NCBI GenBank assembly: GCA_022361315.1
Contig: JAKSBB010001206.1
Location: 1 to 14,076, forward strand
Direction: 5' to 3'
Length of the DNA: 14,076 nt
Source of the DNA: Desulfobacterales bacterium
Lineage (GTDB): Bacteria; Desulfobacterota; Desulfobacteria; Desulfobacterales; Desulfobacteraceae
Below are positions 5,829 to 13,649 of the stretch, one piece after another. The translations under genes and the position numbers were made by a program. Each line of letters opens with the position of its first letter. Position 1 is the stretch's first letter. A model generated the notes under the pieces. The model was not told the DNA's origin. It was given only the letters and a program-made list of their open reading frames with translations, and did not search any database.

Positions 5829-8159
5829 ATGGATTTTTCCATCAGCCGGGCCCGGCTGGCTTTTCTGGACAGGACCACCGAAGCGGGGTTTCAGGCCTCT
5901 TATTTCGATCGGAATCTGCAACTCGGGCGGATCTGTCACCTGGTGGGCATTTTCTTCTATTGTGTTATCGGAATCACTGATATCCTGTTTTTCAATGAAC
6001 ATGGGGTGAGCCTCTGGCTCTGGATGGCAATGTTCGTGGGGGTGGTAATGAGCCTCGGTTTCACCGCTTCGTATGTTGTCAAAGATCTGTATGCCCGATA
6101 CTGGCAGCCGCTGTTTGCCTTTTACATCCTGATCGGCGGGGCCGGCTATGCCCTGTGTGCCATGACCACAAGCGACGGCGAGCCTTCCTATCTTTTTGTG
6201 GGCATCATCTTCTGCCTCTTTTTCTGCTATGCCTTTATCCGGCTGACCTTTGTCTGGGCAGTCGCAGCGGGGAACGGCATCATCGCCGCATATACGGTTG
6301 CCGCTGTGATCTCCCCGGCCGGCAGTTCCGAATCCCTTCAAAGCGAACTCTTCTACATGTTCGCCTTTAACCTGCTGGGCATGGTGGTATGCTATTTCAT
6401 GGAGCTCATGTCCCGCCGGGATTATATACTCAACCAATTGCTTCAGAAGGCGGAGTCTGACACCAGGGAGATGAATGCCCGGCTTGAAAATATGGTGGCG
6501 GTAAGAACCCGGAAGCTGAATCAGGCCAACGCGGAATTGACCACCGCCCTTGAGCGGGAGAAGACTTTATCTGCAAGGCTTGCCCGGGATGAAAGGGCCC
6601 TGCAGAGAAGTCTCGATTCCCTTGAACAGGCGGAGTCCATTGCAGGGCTGGGCTATTTTAAACGAGAGTGTGGTTCCGGAAAGGTCTACTGGTCAAAGGG
6701 AGCATTGCGCCTGCTGTCCAATGCCGGATTGTCCGGGGAACCCTCATGGGAGGCGTTTCTGGCTACGGTTCATCCGGAAGACCAGGGTGAAATCCGGGAT
6801 GAATTCGCGGAGAGTTTTGACAAGACTCCGGCCGGTACCGTCAGGATAGATATGGAGTTCAGGCTGGTCAAGCCGGATGAGGAGATCATTCAACTCCACT
6901 GTGTGGCCGGTGAACATGAAGGCGGAAAATCAGGGACGGTGGGAGGTGTTTTCCAGGACATCACCAACCGCAGGCTGGCGGAGGAGCGGTTTAAAAAACT
7001 CGAAGAGCAGCTGATCCATGCACAGAAATTGGAATCCGTGGGCCGGCTGGCCGGCGGGGTGGCCCATGACTATAACAATATATCCGGTATCATCATCGGT
7101 CATGCGGAACTTGCCATGGCTGAGCTGGCAGAGGACCACGCGCTATACGAATCACTGAAGGATATCCGCAATGCCGCATTGCGGGCATCGGCCATTACCC
7201 GCCAGCTCCTGGCCTTTGCCAGAAAGCAGACCATCGATCCCAGGGTGATTGACCTGAACGACACGGTGACCAACATGCTTACTATCCTGAAACGCCTCAT
7301 CGGGGAAGAGATTGAGATGGCATGGATGCCGGGCCAGGGTATCTGGCCCCTTGAAATAGATCCTTCCCAGGTGGACCAGATCCTGGCCAACCTCTGCGTG
7401 AATGCCCGGGATGCCATTGACGGGGTGGGCAAGGTTTCCATTGAAACCGGGAATATCACCCTGGACGAGGCCTATTGCAGCTTCCACGCCGGGGCAGTCC
7501 CCGGTGATTATCTGATGCTGACGGTCCACGACGACGGCCGGGGGATCCCACCGGCGCATATGGATAAGATATTCGAACCCTTCTTTACCACCAAGCATGC
7601 GGGAAAAGGCACCGGCCTGGGCCTGGCAACGGTATACGGCATCGTGAAGCAGAACAACGGATATATCAATGCCTACAGCGAAGCCCATATCGGCACCACC
7701 TTCAAAGTTTACCTGCCCCGGTACACCGGGCCGCTGGTCACGGCCCCTGCGGAAACCCCAGCGGAAATGATACCGGGCCGGGGGGAAACCGTCCTGGTGG
7801 TGGAGGATGACGAGGCCAACCTGGCCGTGGCCAAAAAGATCCTGGACAGCCTCTCCTACGATGTCCTGACGGCCGCCACCCCCATAGAAGCCCTGAATCT
7901 GGCTAAGGAAAACAGCAGACGGATATCCCTCCTGTTGACCGATGTCATCCTCCCCGAGATGAACGGCCGCAAGCTGGCCGATCTCATCACCACCATCTGC
8001 CCGGACATCAAGGTGCTTTTCATGTCCGGTTACACCGCCAACGTCATCGCCCATCGCGGGGTGTTGGAACAGGGGATCAACTTCATTCCCAAACCCTTTT
8101 CCACCCGGAATCTGGCGGCAAAGATCCGCCAGGTGATCGACGGGGAATCCATGAATTAG
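5829..8159 (+). CDS. Membrane-bound hybrid sensor histidine kinase (PAS-HisKA-HATPase-REC)
   Basis: A 776-residue hybrid kinase, numbered from the ATG at 5829. Six hydrophobic segments (about 35-55, 62-84, 93-112, 121-142, 143-162, 174-193) form an N-terminal membrane sensor that I do not match to a named domain. A coiled coil (200-270) leads to a PAS domain (270-382, ending [10 protein letters not shown]). HisKA follows with phospho-acceptor His413 ([10 protein letters not shown]), then HATPase_c (506-631: [35 protein letters not shown]) and a C-terminal receiver (653-773) with Asp705 ([12 protein letters not shown]) and Lys755 (PKPF). Start choice is uncertain: TTG 5772 and GTG 5793 are in frame, the latter 11 bases behind GGGGA. 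No response regulator with an output domain lies nearby, so the output is unknown. All catalytic motifs are intact. Confidence 0.92.
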   Translation: MDFSISRARLAFLDRTTEAGFQASYFDRNLQLGRICHLVGIFFYCVIGITDILFFNEHGVSLWLWMAMFVGVVMSLGFTASYVVKDLYARYWQPLFAFYILIGGAGYALCAMTTSDGEPSYLFVGIIFCLFFCYAFIRLTFVWAVAAGNGIIAAYTVAAVISPAGSSESLQSELFYMFAFNLLGMVVCYFMELMSRRDYILNQLLQKAESDTREMNARLENMVAVRTRKLNQANAELTTALEREKTLSARLARDERALQRSLDSLEQAESIAGLGYFKRECGSGKVYWSKGALRLLSNAGLSGEPSWEAFLATVHPEDQGEIRDEFAESFDKTPAGTVRIDMEFRLVKPDEEIIQLHCVAGEHEGGKSGTVGGVFQDITNRRLAEERFKKLEEQLIHAQKLESVGRLAGGVAHDYNNISGIIIGHAELAMAELAEDHALYESLKDIRNAALRASAITRQLLAFARKQTIDPRVIDLNDTVTNMLTILKRLIGEEIEMAWMPGQGIWPLEIDPSQVDQILANLCVNARDAIDGVGKVSIETGNITLDEAYCSFHAGAVPGDYLMLTVHDDGRGIPPAHMDKIFEPFFTTKHAGKGTGLGLATVYGIVKQNNGYINAYSEAHIGTTFKVYLPRYTGPLVTAPAETPAEMIPGRGETVLVVEDDEANLAVAKKILDSLSYDVLTAATPIEALNLAKENSRRISLLLTDVILPEMNGRKLADLITTICPDIKVLFMSGYTANVIAHRGVLEQGINFIPKPFSTRNLAAKIRQVIDGESMN

Positions 8160-8222
8160 TTCGGTTTAATCCCTTTATACAGCCCTCCTTTTCCGTGGTC
8201 TTATCCGTGAACTGACAATTCT

Positions 8223-8340
8223 GTCATGGTCTTTAAATCAAAAATGTGTTTTTCGAGGGCCGGTGTACCGAAAGCTAACCATGGCAAAATATGCTCCTTT
8301 TTTCTCAGGCGCCGGAAAGGCCGGATATAAAAGCGCCTGA
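8223..8340 (+). promoter_or_regulatory. Candidate structured RNA leader of wtpA
   Basis: The gap between the kinase and wtpA can fold extensively. GTCATGGT (8223-8230) pairs with ACCATGGC (8278-8285), continued by CTTT/AAAG (8231-8234 with 8271-8274). This encloses two small hairpins, AAAAA-TGTG-TTTTT (8240-8253) and CGGT-GT-ACCG (8261-8270), giving a branched junction. A second element has TCAGGCGC (8305-8312) paired with GCGCCTGA (8333-8340), capped by CGG-AAAGG-CCG. Together with the downstream hairpin that covers the ribosome site, this looks like a cis-regulatory RNA, perhaps sensing tungsten/molybdenum or its cofactor. I could not match it to the Moco motif. No promoter was identified. 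Confidence 0.35.
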
Positions 8341-8393
8341 TGGGTTTACATACAAAAAATTTCGACCCTGTGTGTTGGATGGTTTATATCTTG

Positions 8394-8426
8394 CTCGTCT
8401 TCTTTTCAGATTCAAAAGAAGAGGAG
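8394..8426 (+). promoter_or_regulatory. Hairpin sequestering the wtpA Shine-Dalgarno
   Basis: CTC-G-TCTTCTTTT (8394-8406) pairs with AAAAGAAGA-G-GAG (8414-8426): twelve pairs with one G-G mismatch and a seven-base loop. The 3' arm contains the whole GAGGAG ribosome site (8421-8426) four bases before the wtpA ATG. In RNA this would hide the ribosome site unless opened, so translational control is likely. Confidence 0.55.
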
Positions 8427-8430
8427 ACTG

Positions 8431-9405
8431 ATGATACCTAAGGTATTTACATTTATTTCAATCCTTATTGTTACCCTGGCGATACCGGCCCTTGGCCTAT
8501 CCGGCCCCGCAGGCCGGTTGATCGTTTTCCACGCAGGAAGTCTCACAGTTCCCTTTGCCGCCATAGAGAAGGCCTTCGAAGCCAGGTATCCCGATGTAGA
8601 CGTCCTCAGGGAGGCCGGCGGCAGCACCAAAATGGCCCGGTTGATATCCCAGGTGGGAAAGCCTGCGGATATACTGGCCTCCGCAGATTATGAGGTGATC
8701 GACAATACCCTGATCCCGGAGTTTGCCGAATGGAATATCCGGTTCGCCACCAACCGGTTGGTGCTCTGTTATACGGAACACAGCCGGGAGGCAGATAAGG
8801 TGAATGCGTCCAACTGGTATGAGATTTTATCCCAACCCGGTGTGGCATGGGGGCATTCCGATCCGAATCTTGATCCCTGCGGCTATCGTAGTCTTATGGT
8901 GATTCAACTGGCGGAGAAATTCTATGACCGGCCCGGTCTTTACCAAAGGCTCCTGGCAAACCGCCCCCGCAGAAATGTGCGCCCCAAATCCGTCGAGCTG
9001 GTCAGTCTGCTTAAAACCGGGCACATGGATTATACCTGGCAATACCTGTCCGTGGCCCTGCAGCATGACCTGAAATATGTGGCCCTGGACGACCGGATCA
9101 ACCTGGGAAATTACAAATATGATGATTTTTACAAAACCGCCCGGGTGAAGGTGTCCGGTGACACCCCGGACAGCTTCAGAACCCTCACCGGCAGGTCCTG
9201 CACTTACGGGGTGACAATGGTCAGGAATGCGCCGAATCCGGAGGCGGCAAGGGCCTTTCTTGAATTTCTTCTCTCCCCTGAACAGGGGATGAAAATCCTG
9301 GAAGAAACAGGTCAGCCCACCCTTATTTCAGCCCGGATACCTTCCGGAGACATGGAAAACCAACTGCCGGAATTCCTTAATAAGATGGTGGTGGTGAAAA
9401 AATGA
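8431..9405 (+). CDS. wtpA: Tungstate/molybdate ABC transporter substrate-binding protein WtpA
   Basis: A 324-residue periplasmic binding protein that captures tungstate (and molybdate) for import. Residues 1-23 form a signal peptide (hydrophobic FTFISILIVTLAIPA) with no lipobox Cys. The mature protein opens with LIVFHAGSLTVPF and continues with PADILASADYEVID and SDPNLDPCGYRSLMV (143-157), which are landmarks of the WtpA/archaeal ModA subgroup rather than E. coli ModA. Asp148 in DPCGYRS should be one of the carboxylate ligands of the metal. The other carboxylate, usually a Glu in a DY-x-x-E-Y segment, appears here as Gln204 (DYTWQYLSVA); this depends on alignment. The ATG at 8431 follows GAGGAG, which lies in a hairpin. 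It overlaps wtpB by four bases. Confidence 0.92.
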   Translation: MIPKVFTFISILIVTLAIPALGLSGPAGRLIVFHAGSLTVPFAAIEKAFEARYPDVDVLREAGGSTKMARLISQVGKPADILASADYEVIDNTLIPEFAEWNIRFATNRLVLCYTEHSREADKVNASNWYEILSQPGVAWGHSDPNLDPCGYRSLMVIQLAEKFYDRPGLYQRLLANRPRRNVRPKSVELVSLLKTGHMDYTWQYLSVALQHDLKYVALDDRINLGNYKYDDFYKTARVKVSGDTPDSFRTLTGRSCTYGVTMVRNAPNPEAARAFLEFLLSPEQGMKILEETGQPTLISARIPSGDMENQLPEFLNKMVVVKK

Positions 9406-10217
9406 GTAGGTTGAGCCGGATGAATTCGGGGATTAAATCGGACGGCATGGGCCTCTTTTTCATGGGCTTCAGTCTGCCAGTGATTCTGCTGCTCACCCTG
9501 CCCCTGATAGAGATGGCCCGGGAGCCCACAGTCGCCATGCTTTGGGAAACCCTGAAGGACAGGGAGGTGATGCTGGCCATTGCCCGGTCCCTGGGATTTT
9601 CTTTGGCAGCCGGCCTTCTGGCCTTTGTCCTGGGAACGCCGCTGGGCTATCTGCTTGCCAGAAGATCTTTTCCGGGAAAAAAACTGATTGAGGGCATCAT
9701 CGACCTGCCCGTCATGATTCCCCATCCGGTGGTGGGGATCGCCATCCTGAGCCTTGCGGGCAGAACCCATCCCTTCGGCAGGTTTCTGGCCGACCTGGGG
9801 GTTCAGATCATGGGCACCCCCACCGGTATCATCACCGTGCTTCTTTTTGTGGGGCTGCCTTTCTACGTGAACACGGTGAAGGCGGGATTTGAAAGTATAC
9901 CCATCCGCCTTGAGAATGCCTCCAGAACCCTTGGGGCAGGTACCTGGGAAACTTTCCGGCGGGTTACCCTGCCCCTGACCTGGCGGCATATGGTGCTGGG
10001 GATTATCATGTGCACGGCCCGGGCCATCTCCGAATTCGGCGCCATTGTCATTGTGGCCTATCATCCCATGACGGCGCCGGTGATGATTTACGAGCGTTTC
10101 ACCGCTTTTGGCCTGAAATACTCCCAGCCCGTGGCCGTGTGGCTGATCGCCCTGTCCCTGTTGCTGTTCGTTGCCCTCCGAATGATGTCCAGGTCTGCGG
10201 TAGAGTACCAGAGGTGA
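9402..10217 (+). CDS. wtpB: Tungstate/molybdate ABC transporter permease WtpB
   Basis: A 271-residue inner-membrane permease with about six transmembrane segments, including SLPVILLLTLPLIEMA, LAAGLLAFVLGTPLGYLLA, LPVMIPHPVVGIAILSLA, ITVLLFVGLPFYVNTV, the SEFGAIVIVAY region and VWLIALSLLLFVALRMM. The cytoplasmic EAA loop, which docks on the ATPase, is ENASRTLGAGTWETFRRVTLP, and ARAISEFGAIVIVAYHPMTA is typical of molybdate/tungstate permeases. The ATG lies within the wtpA stop (ATGA), so translation is coupled; an ATG at 9420 is possible. The gene ends one base before wtpC. Length and motif set are normal for ModB/WtpB; assignment to WtpB rests on the linked WtpA. Confidence 0.92.
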   Translation: MSRLSRMNSGIKSDGMGLFFMGFSLPVILLLTLPLIEMAREPTVAMLWETLKDREVMLAIARSLGFSLAAGLLAFVLGTPLGYLLARRSFPGKKLIEGIIDLPVMIPHPVVGIAILSLAGRTHPFGRFLADLGVQIMGTPTGIITVLLFVGLPFYVNTVKAGFESIPIRLENASRTLGAGTWETFRRVTLPLTWRHMVLGIIMCTARAISEFGAIVIVAYHPMTAPVMIYERFTAFGLKYSQPVAVWLIALSLLLFVALRMMSRSAVEYQR

Positions 10218-10218
10218 T

Positions 10219-11283
10219 ATGGCAAAACCCGGCCTCATAGAACTTGCGAACATCCATCTCACCCTGCCCGGATTTGCCCTGGAGGATATCAATCTCACCA
10301 TCCGGGAGAAGGATTTTTTCGCAGTGATCGGCCCCACTGGGTCTGGTAAATCCCTTCTGCTGGAGGTGTTGCTCGGGCTGATGCCATTTGGGTCCGGAAA
10401 ACTGCTGTTCAACAACACCGACATGGGGAAGGTGCCTGTTGAAAATCGGGGCCTTGCCATCGTTTATCAGGACTTCGCCCTGTTCCCACATTTGGACGTG
10501 GCCGGGAATATCCTCTACGGCACACGATACCTGGGCATTGACCGGAATGAAGCCCAAAGTCGTCTGGATCAATTGTCGGATATCCTCGGGCTCAGCCGGA
10601 TTCTGGACCGCAGGCCCCACAACCTGAGCGGCGGGGAGAAGCAGCGGACCGCCCTGGCCCGGGCCTTGATCCTGAACCCCTCTGTCCTTCTTCTGGACGA
10701 ACCCCTGTCCGCCCTGGACCCCGTATTTCACAGGGAGGCCAAAGAACTGCTCAAACGCATCCACCGGGAACTGGACATGACCATTGTCATGGTGTCCCAT
10801 TATTTTGATGACGTGATTTACCTGGCCAACCGCGGGGCCGTCATTCACCAGGGGAAGATCTGTCAGACCGGGGATATTAATTTCCTGTTTGAAAAACCCG
10901 GTGACCTTTTCACGGCGCGGTTTGTGGGGATGACAAACCTGATGCCGGTGGAGGTGGGTAAAAAAAGGGTAAGGGTGGAGGGATCCGAACTTTCATTCCG
11001 ATTGTCCGAACAGCCTTCTTTCTCCTCCGGTTATATGGGTATCCGCCCGGAGGATATTGTGCCTGAAAAGGAAGAGGAAAAAGCGGGTGTGAACCAATTG
11101 CCGGGAACTATTACCAATATCGACAACCATGGGATGTTCATCCGTGTGGATCTGGATCTGGGGGGGCTCCGGTTTGAGGCCGCCTGGCCCAGGCGGTATC
11201 TAAAGGAGTGTGATCTTTACGTCGGCGGTGCCATTCTGGTTTCTATTCCCCCCGAAGCTGTTCATATATTCAGTCCGGGTTGA
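10219..11283 (+). CDS. wtpC: Tungstate/molybdate ABC transporter ATP-binding protein WtpC
   Basis: A 354-residue ABC ATPase that powers WtpB. All motifs are intact: Walker A GPTGSGKS (38-45), Q-loop Gln84 (VYQDFALFPH), signature LSGGEKQR (136-143), Walker B VLLLDEP with catalytic Glu161, and H-loop His194 (MVSHYFDD). The C-terminal 70 or so residues (GYMGIRPEDI, then LPGTITNIDNHGMFIRVDLD) look like a TOBE/MOP-type regulatory domain, which in this family can bind oxyanion and inhibit transport. It starts one base after the wtpB stop behind GAGGTG, completing a three-gene operon. No clear terminator follows before the promoter at 11311. Confidence 0.92.
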   Translation: MAKPGLIELANIHLTLPGFALEDINLTIREKDFFAVIGPTGSGKSLLLEVLLGLMPFGSGKLLFNNTDMGKVPVENRGLAIVYQDFALFPHLDVAGNILYGTRYLGIDRNEAQSRLDQLSDILGLSRILDRRPHNLSGGEKQRTALARALILNPSVLLLDEPLSALDPVFHREAKELLKRIHRELDMTIVMVSHYFDDVIYLANRGAVIHQGKICQTGDINFLFEKPGDLFTARFVGMTNLMPVEVGKKRVRVEGSELSFRLSEQPSFSSGYMGIRPEDIVPEKEEEKAGVNQLPGTITNIDNHGMFIRVDLDLGGLRFEAAWPRRYLKECDLYVGGAILVSIPPEAVHIFSPG

Positions 11284-11310
11284 AATAATCTATCCCACCT
11301 ACAGGTTGTG

Positions 11311-11339
11311 TTGACCCGGGACCACTGATCCCGTATAAT
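11311..11339 (+). promoter_or_regulatory. Sigma-70 promoter with inverted repeat filling the spacer
   Basis: TTGACC (11311-11316), a 17-base spacer and a perfect TATAAT (11334-11339). The spacer CGGGACCACTGATCCCG is itself an inverted repeat (CGGGA/TCCCG around seven bases), the position expected for a repressor site. Predicted transcription starts near 11346, leaving a leader of about 170 bases before the ATG at 11520. Confidence 0.75.
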
Positions 11340-11430
11340 TTTCATTAATTTCCACACATTCGTATATCGTGTCACTATTCTCAACTTCCGGTTTCCCATT
11401 TCCCGATTCGTGGATCTGTCAAAAATATTG

Positions 11431-11459
11431 TCCGGCCGTCTGTCTTGGTAACGGCCGGA
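11431..11459 (+). promoter_or_regulatory. Leader hairpin upstream of the fusion gene
   Basis: TCCGGCCGT (11431-11439) pairs perfectly with ACGGCCGGA (11451-11459) around an 11-base loop, inside the long 5' leader. Only a loose T-rich stretch (TATTATTTT) follows eight bases later, so it is at best a weak terminator or attenuator. It could instead stabilise the mRNA or bind a regulator. Confidence 0.45.
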
Positions 11460-11519
11460 TCTCGGTATTATTTTCACTACGGGATCTTTCTGGATACCCG
11501 CTTTATAAAGGAGTTCCCC

Positions 11520-13553
11520 ATGCAAATCATCGTCAGTCATCCGGCGGACAGTGAAGACCGCCATCGTTTATACCGTTTTCTTTATCGGATCTGGACCCGG
11601 GAATCGGACAGGGAACTGCCCGGCACCGATCATGAAAATCAGGAGATCAGGGACAGCCAGGATAGCACGGCCACCCATTTCATGGCCCTGGACAGCCAGG
11701 GGCAGATCGCGGGATGTGTCCGGGCAAACCGGCTTTCCAACTTGATGCAGAATCAGGGTCTGCCGGATCAGGTGCTGCAGGAATATCTGGGGTTGGAGAA
11801 TCTGGCCAACCTGTTCAGCCCGGAAAACGTGGTGCTGATCTCCCATCTGGCCATATCACCGGCTCATCGCGGGGGAACGGTGATTTCCCTGCTGCTGGCG
11901 GATCTGTTTCGCACCCTGTTTGAAAACCGGGCCAATGTGGCGGTGTGCCATTGCCGGCTGAATCTGGTGAGCCTTTACTATCGTATCGGTCTTCGTCCGT
12001 ACCTGCCCAATTTTAAGCTGCAGGATCAGCTTCAGGTTCCCCTGATCGGCTGTATCAATGACAGGAAATATCTGGAACGGGCCGGCAGTCCCCTGCACGC
12101 CCTGCTGCCGGCGGATTGTGATGACAGAGGCTGGGCCGCAGACCTGCTGACGGATTCCTTTCCCATGTTCACAGGTCCGGAAGTCTCCGACATCAGTACC
12201 CGCAACCTGTGGGCCAGGCTGGCCCATGCGTCTCCGGCAGGGCAGCAGGAATCAGGGGTGAAGTTGTTTCAGGGCTTTTCTCCGGCCGCTGTGGAAGATC
12301 TGCTGACGCAAATGCCCAGAATCCGCCTGGCCCAGCATGAAACGGTACAGACCGGCCGCAACGGTGATGAGGCAATGGGTATCCTGATCAGCGGGGCGCT
12401 GGGGATCGGCGTGGGGGATGTATCTGATCCCCACTTTGTTTATGTGGTCCAGCCGGGGGAACCCTTCGGGGAGCAGACCGCCCTGAGCCGGGGGCATACC
12501 CAATCCGTTATTGTTTCGCTGGCTGAAAGCGAAGTGCTCCTGCTGCCGGGGCGGCTGCTGGAGCGCCTGGCAGCCAGAGATGCCGGCAGTGCCCTTATTT
12601 TGTACAAGAACCTGCTGGGCATCTTGGCCGGACGGGTCGAGGCGGCCAATGCCGTTCTTGCGGAGCATCTGTCTGAAAAGGTCCGGCCGGATACCCGGGT
12701 TCACCGGCCGGCGCGCCATCTGGCGCAGTCGGCCCGGCAGGCCGTCAACCGGAAGGAGTCCTATGATTATGCCTCACTTTCCGACAGAAAAGGGGAACTG
12801 GACAGGCTGACCTGCCAGGCCCGGGTGGCGGAAACCCTGGAAGTGGCAAAGCTCAGGAAAATCGGTCTGGCCAACGGTGACCGTATCCTGGATCTGGGCT
12901 CAGGCCCTGGGGTGACCTCAATGATTCTGGCCCGGCATTTCCCCGACAGCCGTATTCACGGTGTGGAACCGGAAGATAAGCTCAGACACCTTGCGGAAGA
13001 AAGAGCTGCTGAACAATGCCCGGGCAGGTGCACATTTCATCAGGGTACAGCCCAGGCCATCCCGCTTCCGGACAATCATGTGGATTTTTCCTATGCCCGG
13101 CTCCTGTTCCAGCATATTCCCGATCCCCTGGTCTGCCTGAAGGAAATGAAGCGGGTCACCCGTCCCGGCGGGATCGTCTGCATTCTGGATGTGGACGACG
13201 GAACTATTTTTATCCATCCGGAAGCCCCGGAATGGTCGGCTGTGGAAAACCGGGTGGCACGTGCCCAGGCGGCCTCAGGCGGTGACCGCCATGTGGGGCG
13301 CAAACTCCTGGGATTTTTTGAGGCCACGGGGTTTTCTGAGGTTCAGGTGGATGTCGTGCCGGTAACCACCCAGATGCTGGGACCGGACCTCTTTTTTGAC
13401 ATCGTCTTCGGTTTCAAGCAGCAGCATCTGAAGCGTTGCGGTGATTGGGACCAGGAGACCGCCGGGATCTTTTCACACATCCGTTCCCTGTTGGGAAAAC
13501 CGGGTGCATTTGCTTCGGAGAACATGTTTGTTGCACATGGTTTGGTAGAATAA
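11520..13553 (+). CDS. FeeM-like acyltransferase / cNMP-binding-like / SAM methyltransferase fusion
   Basis: A 677-residue protein with three domains. Residues 1-190 resemble the GNAT fold of N-acyl amino acid synthases (FeeM-like): HLAISPAHRGGTVISLLLAD (109-128) is the acyl-CoA/ACP-binding motif and CRLNLVSLYYRIGLRPY (145-161) the C-terminal strand-helix. Residues 250-380 form a cyclic-nucleotide-binding-like barrel (ILISGALGIGV, then PGEPFGEQTALSRGHTQSV). The Arg that contacts the cyclic phosphate seems replaced by His326, so binding is doubtful. Residues 415-620 are a class I methyltransferase (ILDLGSGPGVTSMILA 456-471, GVEPEDKL, ARLLFQHIPDP, RVTRPGGIVCILDVDDG). The ATG at 11520 has AAAGGAG six bases upstream; the frame extends to 11445 without other support. 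It stands alone behind its own promoter. A role in making and methylating an acylated small molecule is inferred; the substrate is unknown. Confidence 0.82.
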   Translation: MQIIVSHPADSEDRHRLYRFLYRIWTRESDRELPGTDHENQEIRDSQDSTATHFMALDSQGQIAGCVRANRLSNLMQNQGLPDQVLQEYLGLENLANLFSPENVVLISHLAISPAHRGGTVISLLLADLFRTLFENRANVAVCHCRLNLVSLYYRIGLRPYLPNFKLQDQLQVPLIGCINDRKYLERAGSPLHALLPADCDDRGWAADLLTDSFPMFTGPEVSDISTRNLWARLAHASPAGQQESGVKLFQGFSPAAVEDLLTQMPRIRLAQHETVQTGRNGDEAMGILISGALGIGVGDVSDPHFVYVVQPGEPFGEQTALSRGHTQSVIVSLAESEVLLLPGRLLERLAARDAGSALILYKNLLGILAGRVEAANAVLAEHLSEKVRPDTRVHRPARHLAQSARQAVNRKESYDYASLSDRKGELDRLTCQARVAETLEVAKLRKIGLANGDRILDLGSGPGVTSMILARHFPDSRIHGVEPEDKLRHLAEERAAEQCPGRCTFHQGTAQAIPLPDNHVDFSYARLLFQHIPDPLVCLKEMKRVTRPGGIVCILDVDDGTIFIHPEAPEWSAVENRVARAQAASGGDRHVGRKLLGFFEATGFSEVQVDVVPVTTQMLGPDLFFDIVFGFKQQHLKRCGDWDQETAGIFSHIRSLLGKPGAFASENMFVAHGLVE

Positions 13554-13575
13554 AAATATACTTGATATATATTTT
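13553..13575 (+). repeat. A/T-only inverted repeat after the fusion gene
   Basis: AAAATATA (13553-13560) and TATATTTT (13568-13575) can pair around seven bases, starting at the stop codon of the fusion gene. It overlaps a possible -35 (TTGATA, 13562). An all-A/T stem is a weak terminator; it may equally be a binding site for the downstream GntR regulator. Confidence 0.3.
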
Positions 13576-13590
13576 GTTCTTTTATAGGAT
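13562..13590 (+). promoter_or_regulatory. Candidate promoter of the GntR-family gene
   Basis: TTGATA (13562-13567), a 17-base spacer and TAGGAT (13585-13590, four of six consensus bases) lie in the short A/T-rich gap and would give a leader of about 50 bases. Confidence 0.4.
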
Positions 13591-13613
13591 TGGGAAAACT
13601 CCGATACTAAAAC

Positions 13614-13631
13614 CGCAGCCTCCTGGCTGCG
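13614..13631 (+). repeat. Short perfect hairpin upstream of the GntR-family gene
   Basis: CGCAGCC (13614-13620) pairs with GGCTGCG (13625-13631) around TCCT, ending eight bases before the GAGG ribosome site of the GntR gene. On the opposite strand it is followed by GTTTTAG, which is too weak for a confident terminator. It could be an operator or a leader structure. Confidence 0.4.
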
Positions 13632-13649
13632 AGCGATACGAGGATTGCC

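Noticed and set aside
5616..6437. Minus-strand open frame of 273 residues
   Set aside because: It overlaps the rhodanese end and the kinase membrane domain, and its His/Glu-rich low-complexity product looks like an antisense shadow.
7152..8054. Minus-strand open frame of 300 residues
   Set aside because: It is antisense to the HisKA, ATPase and receiver domains of the hybrid kinase and shows no recognisable motif.
8305..8340. Moco/Tuco riboswitch identification from the CCGGAAAGG element
   Set aside because: Only the short GGAAAGG resembles the known motif; the other conserved segments were not found in the right order, so only a generic structured leader is claimed.
9312..10460. Long minus-strand open frame of 382 residues
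   Set aside because: It lies opposite wtpA-wtpC, is rich in Gly, His, Gln and Pro with no domain, and reflects the codon bias of the real genes.
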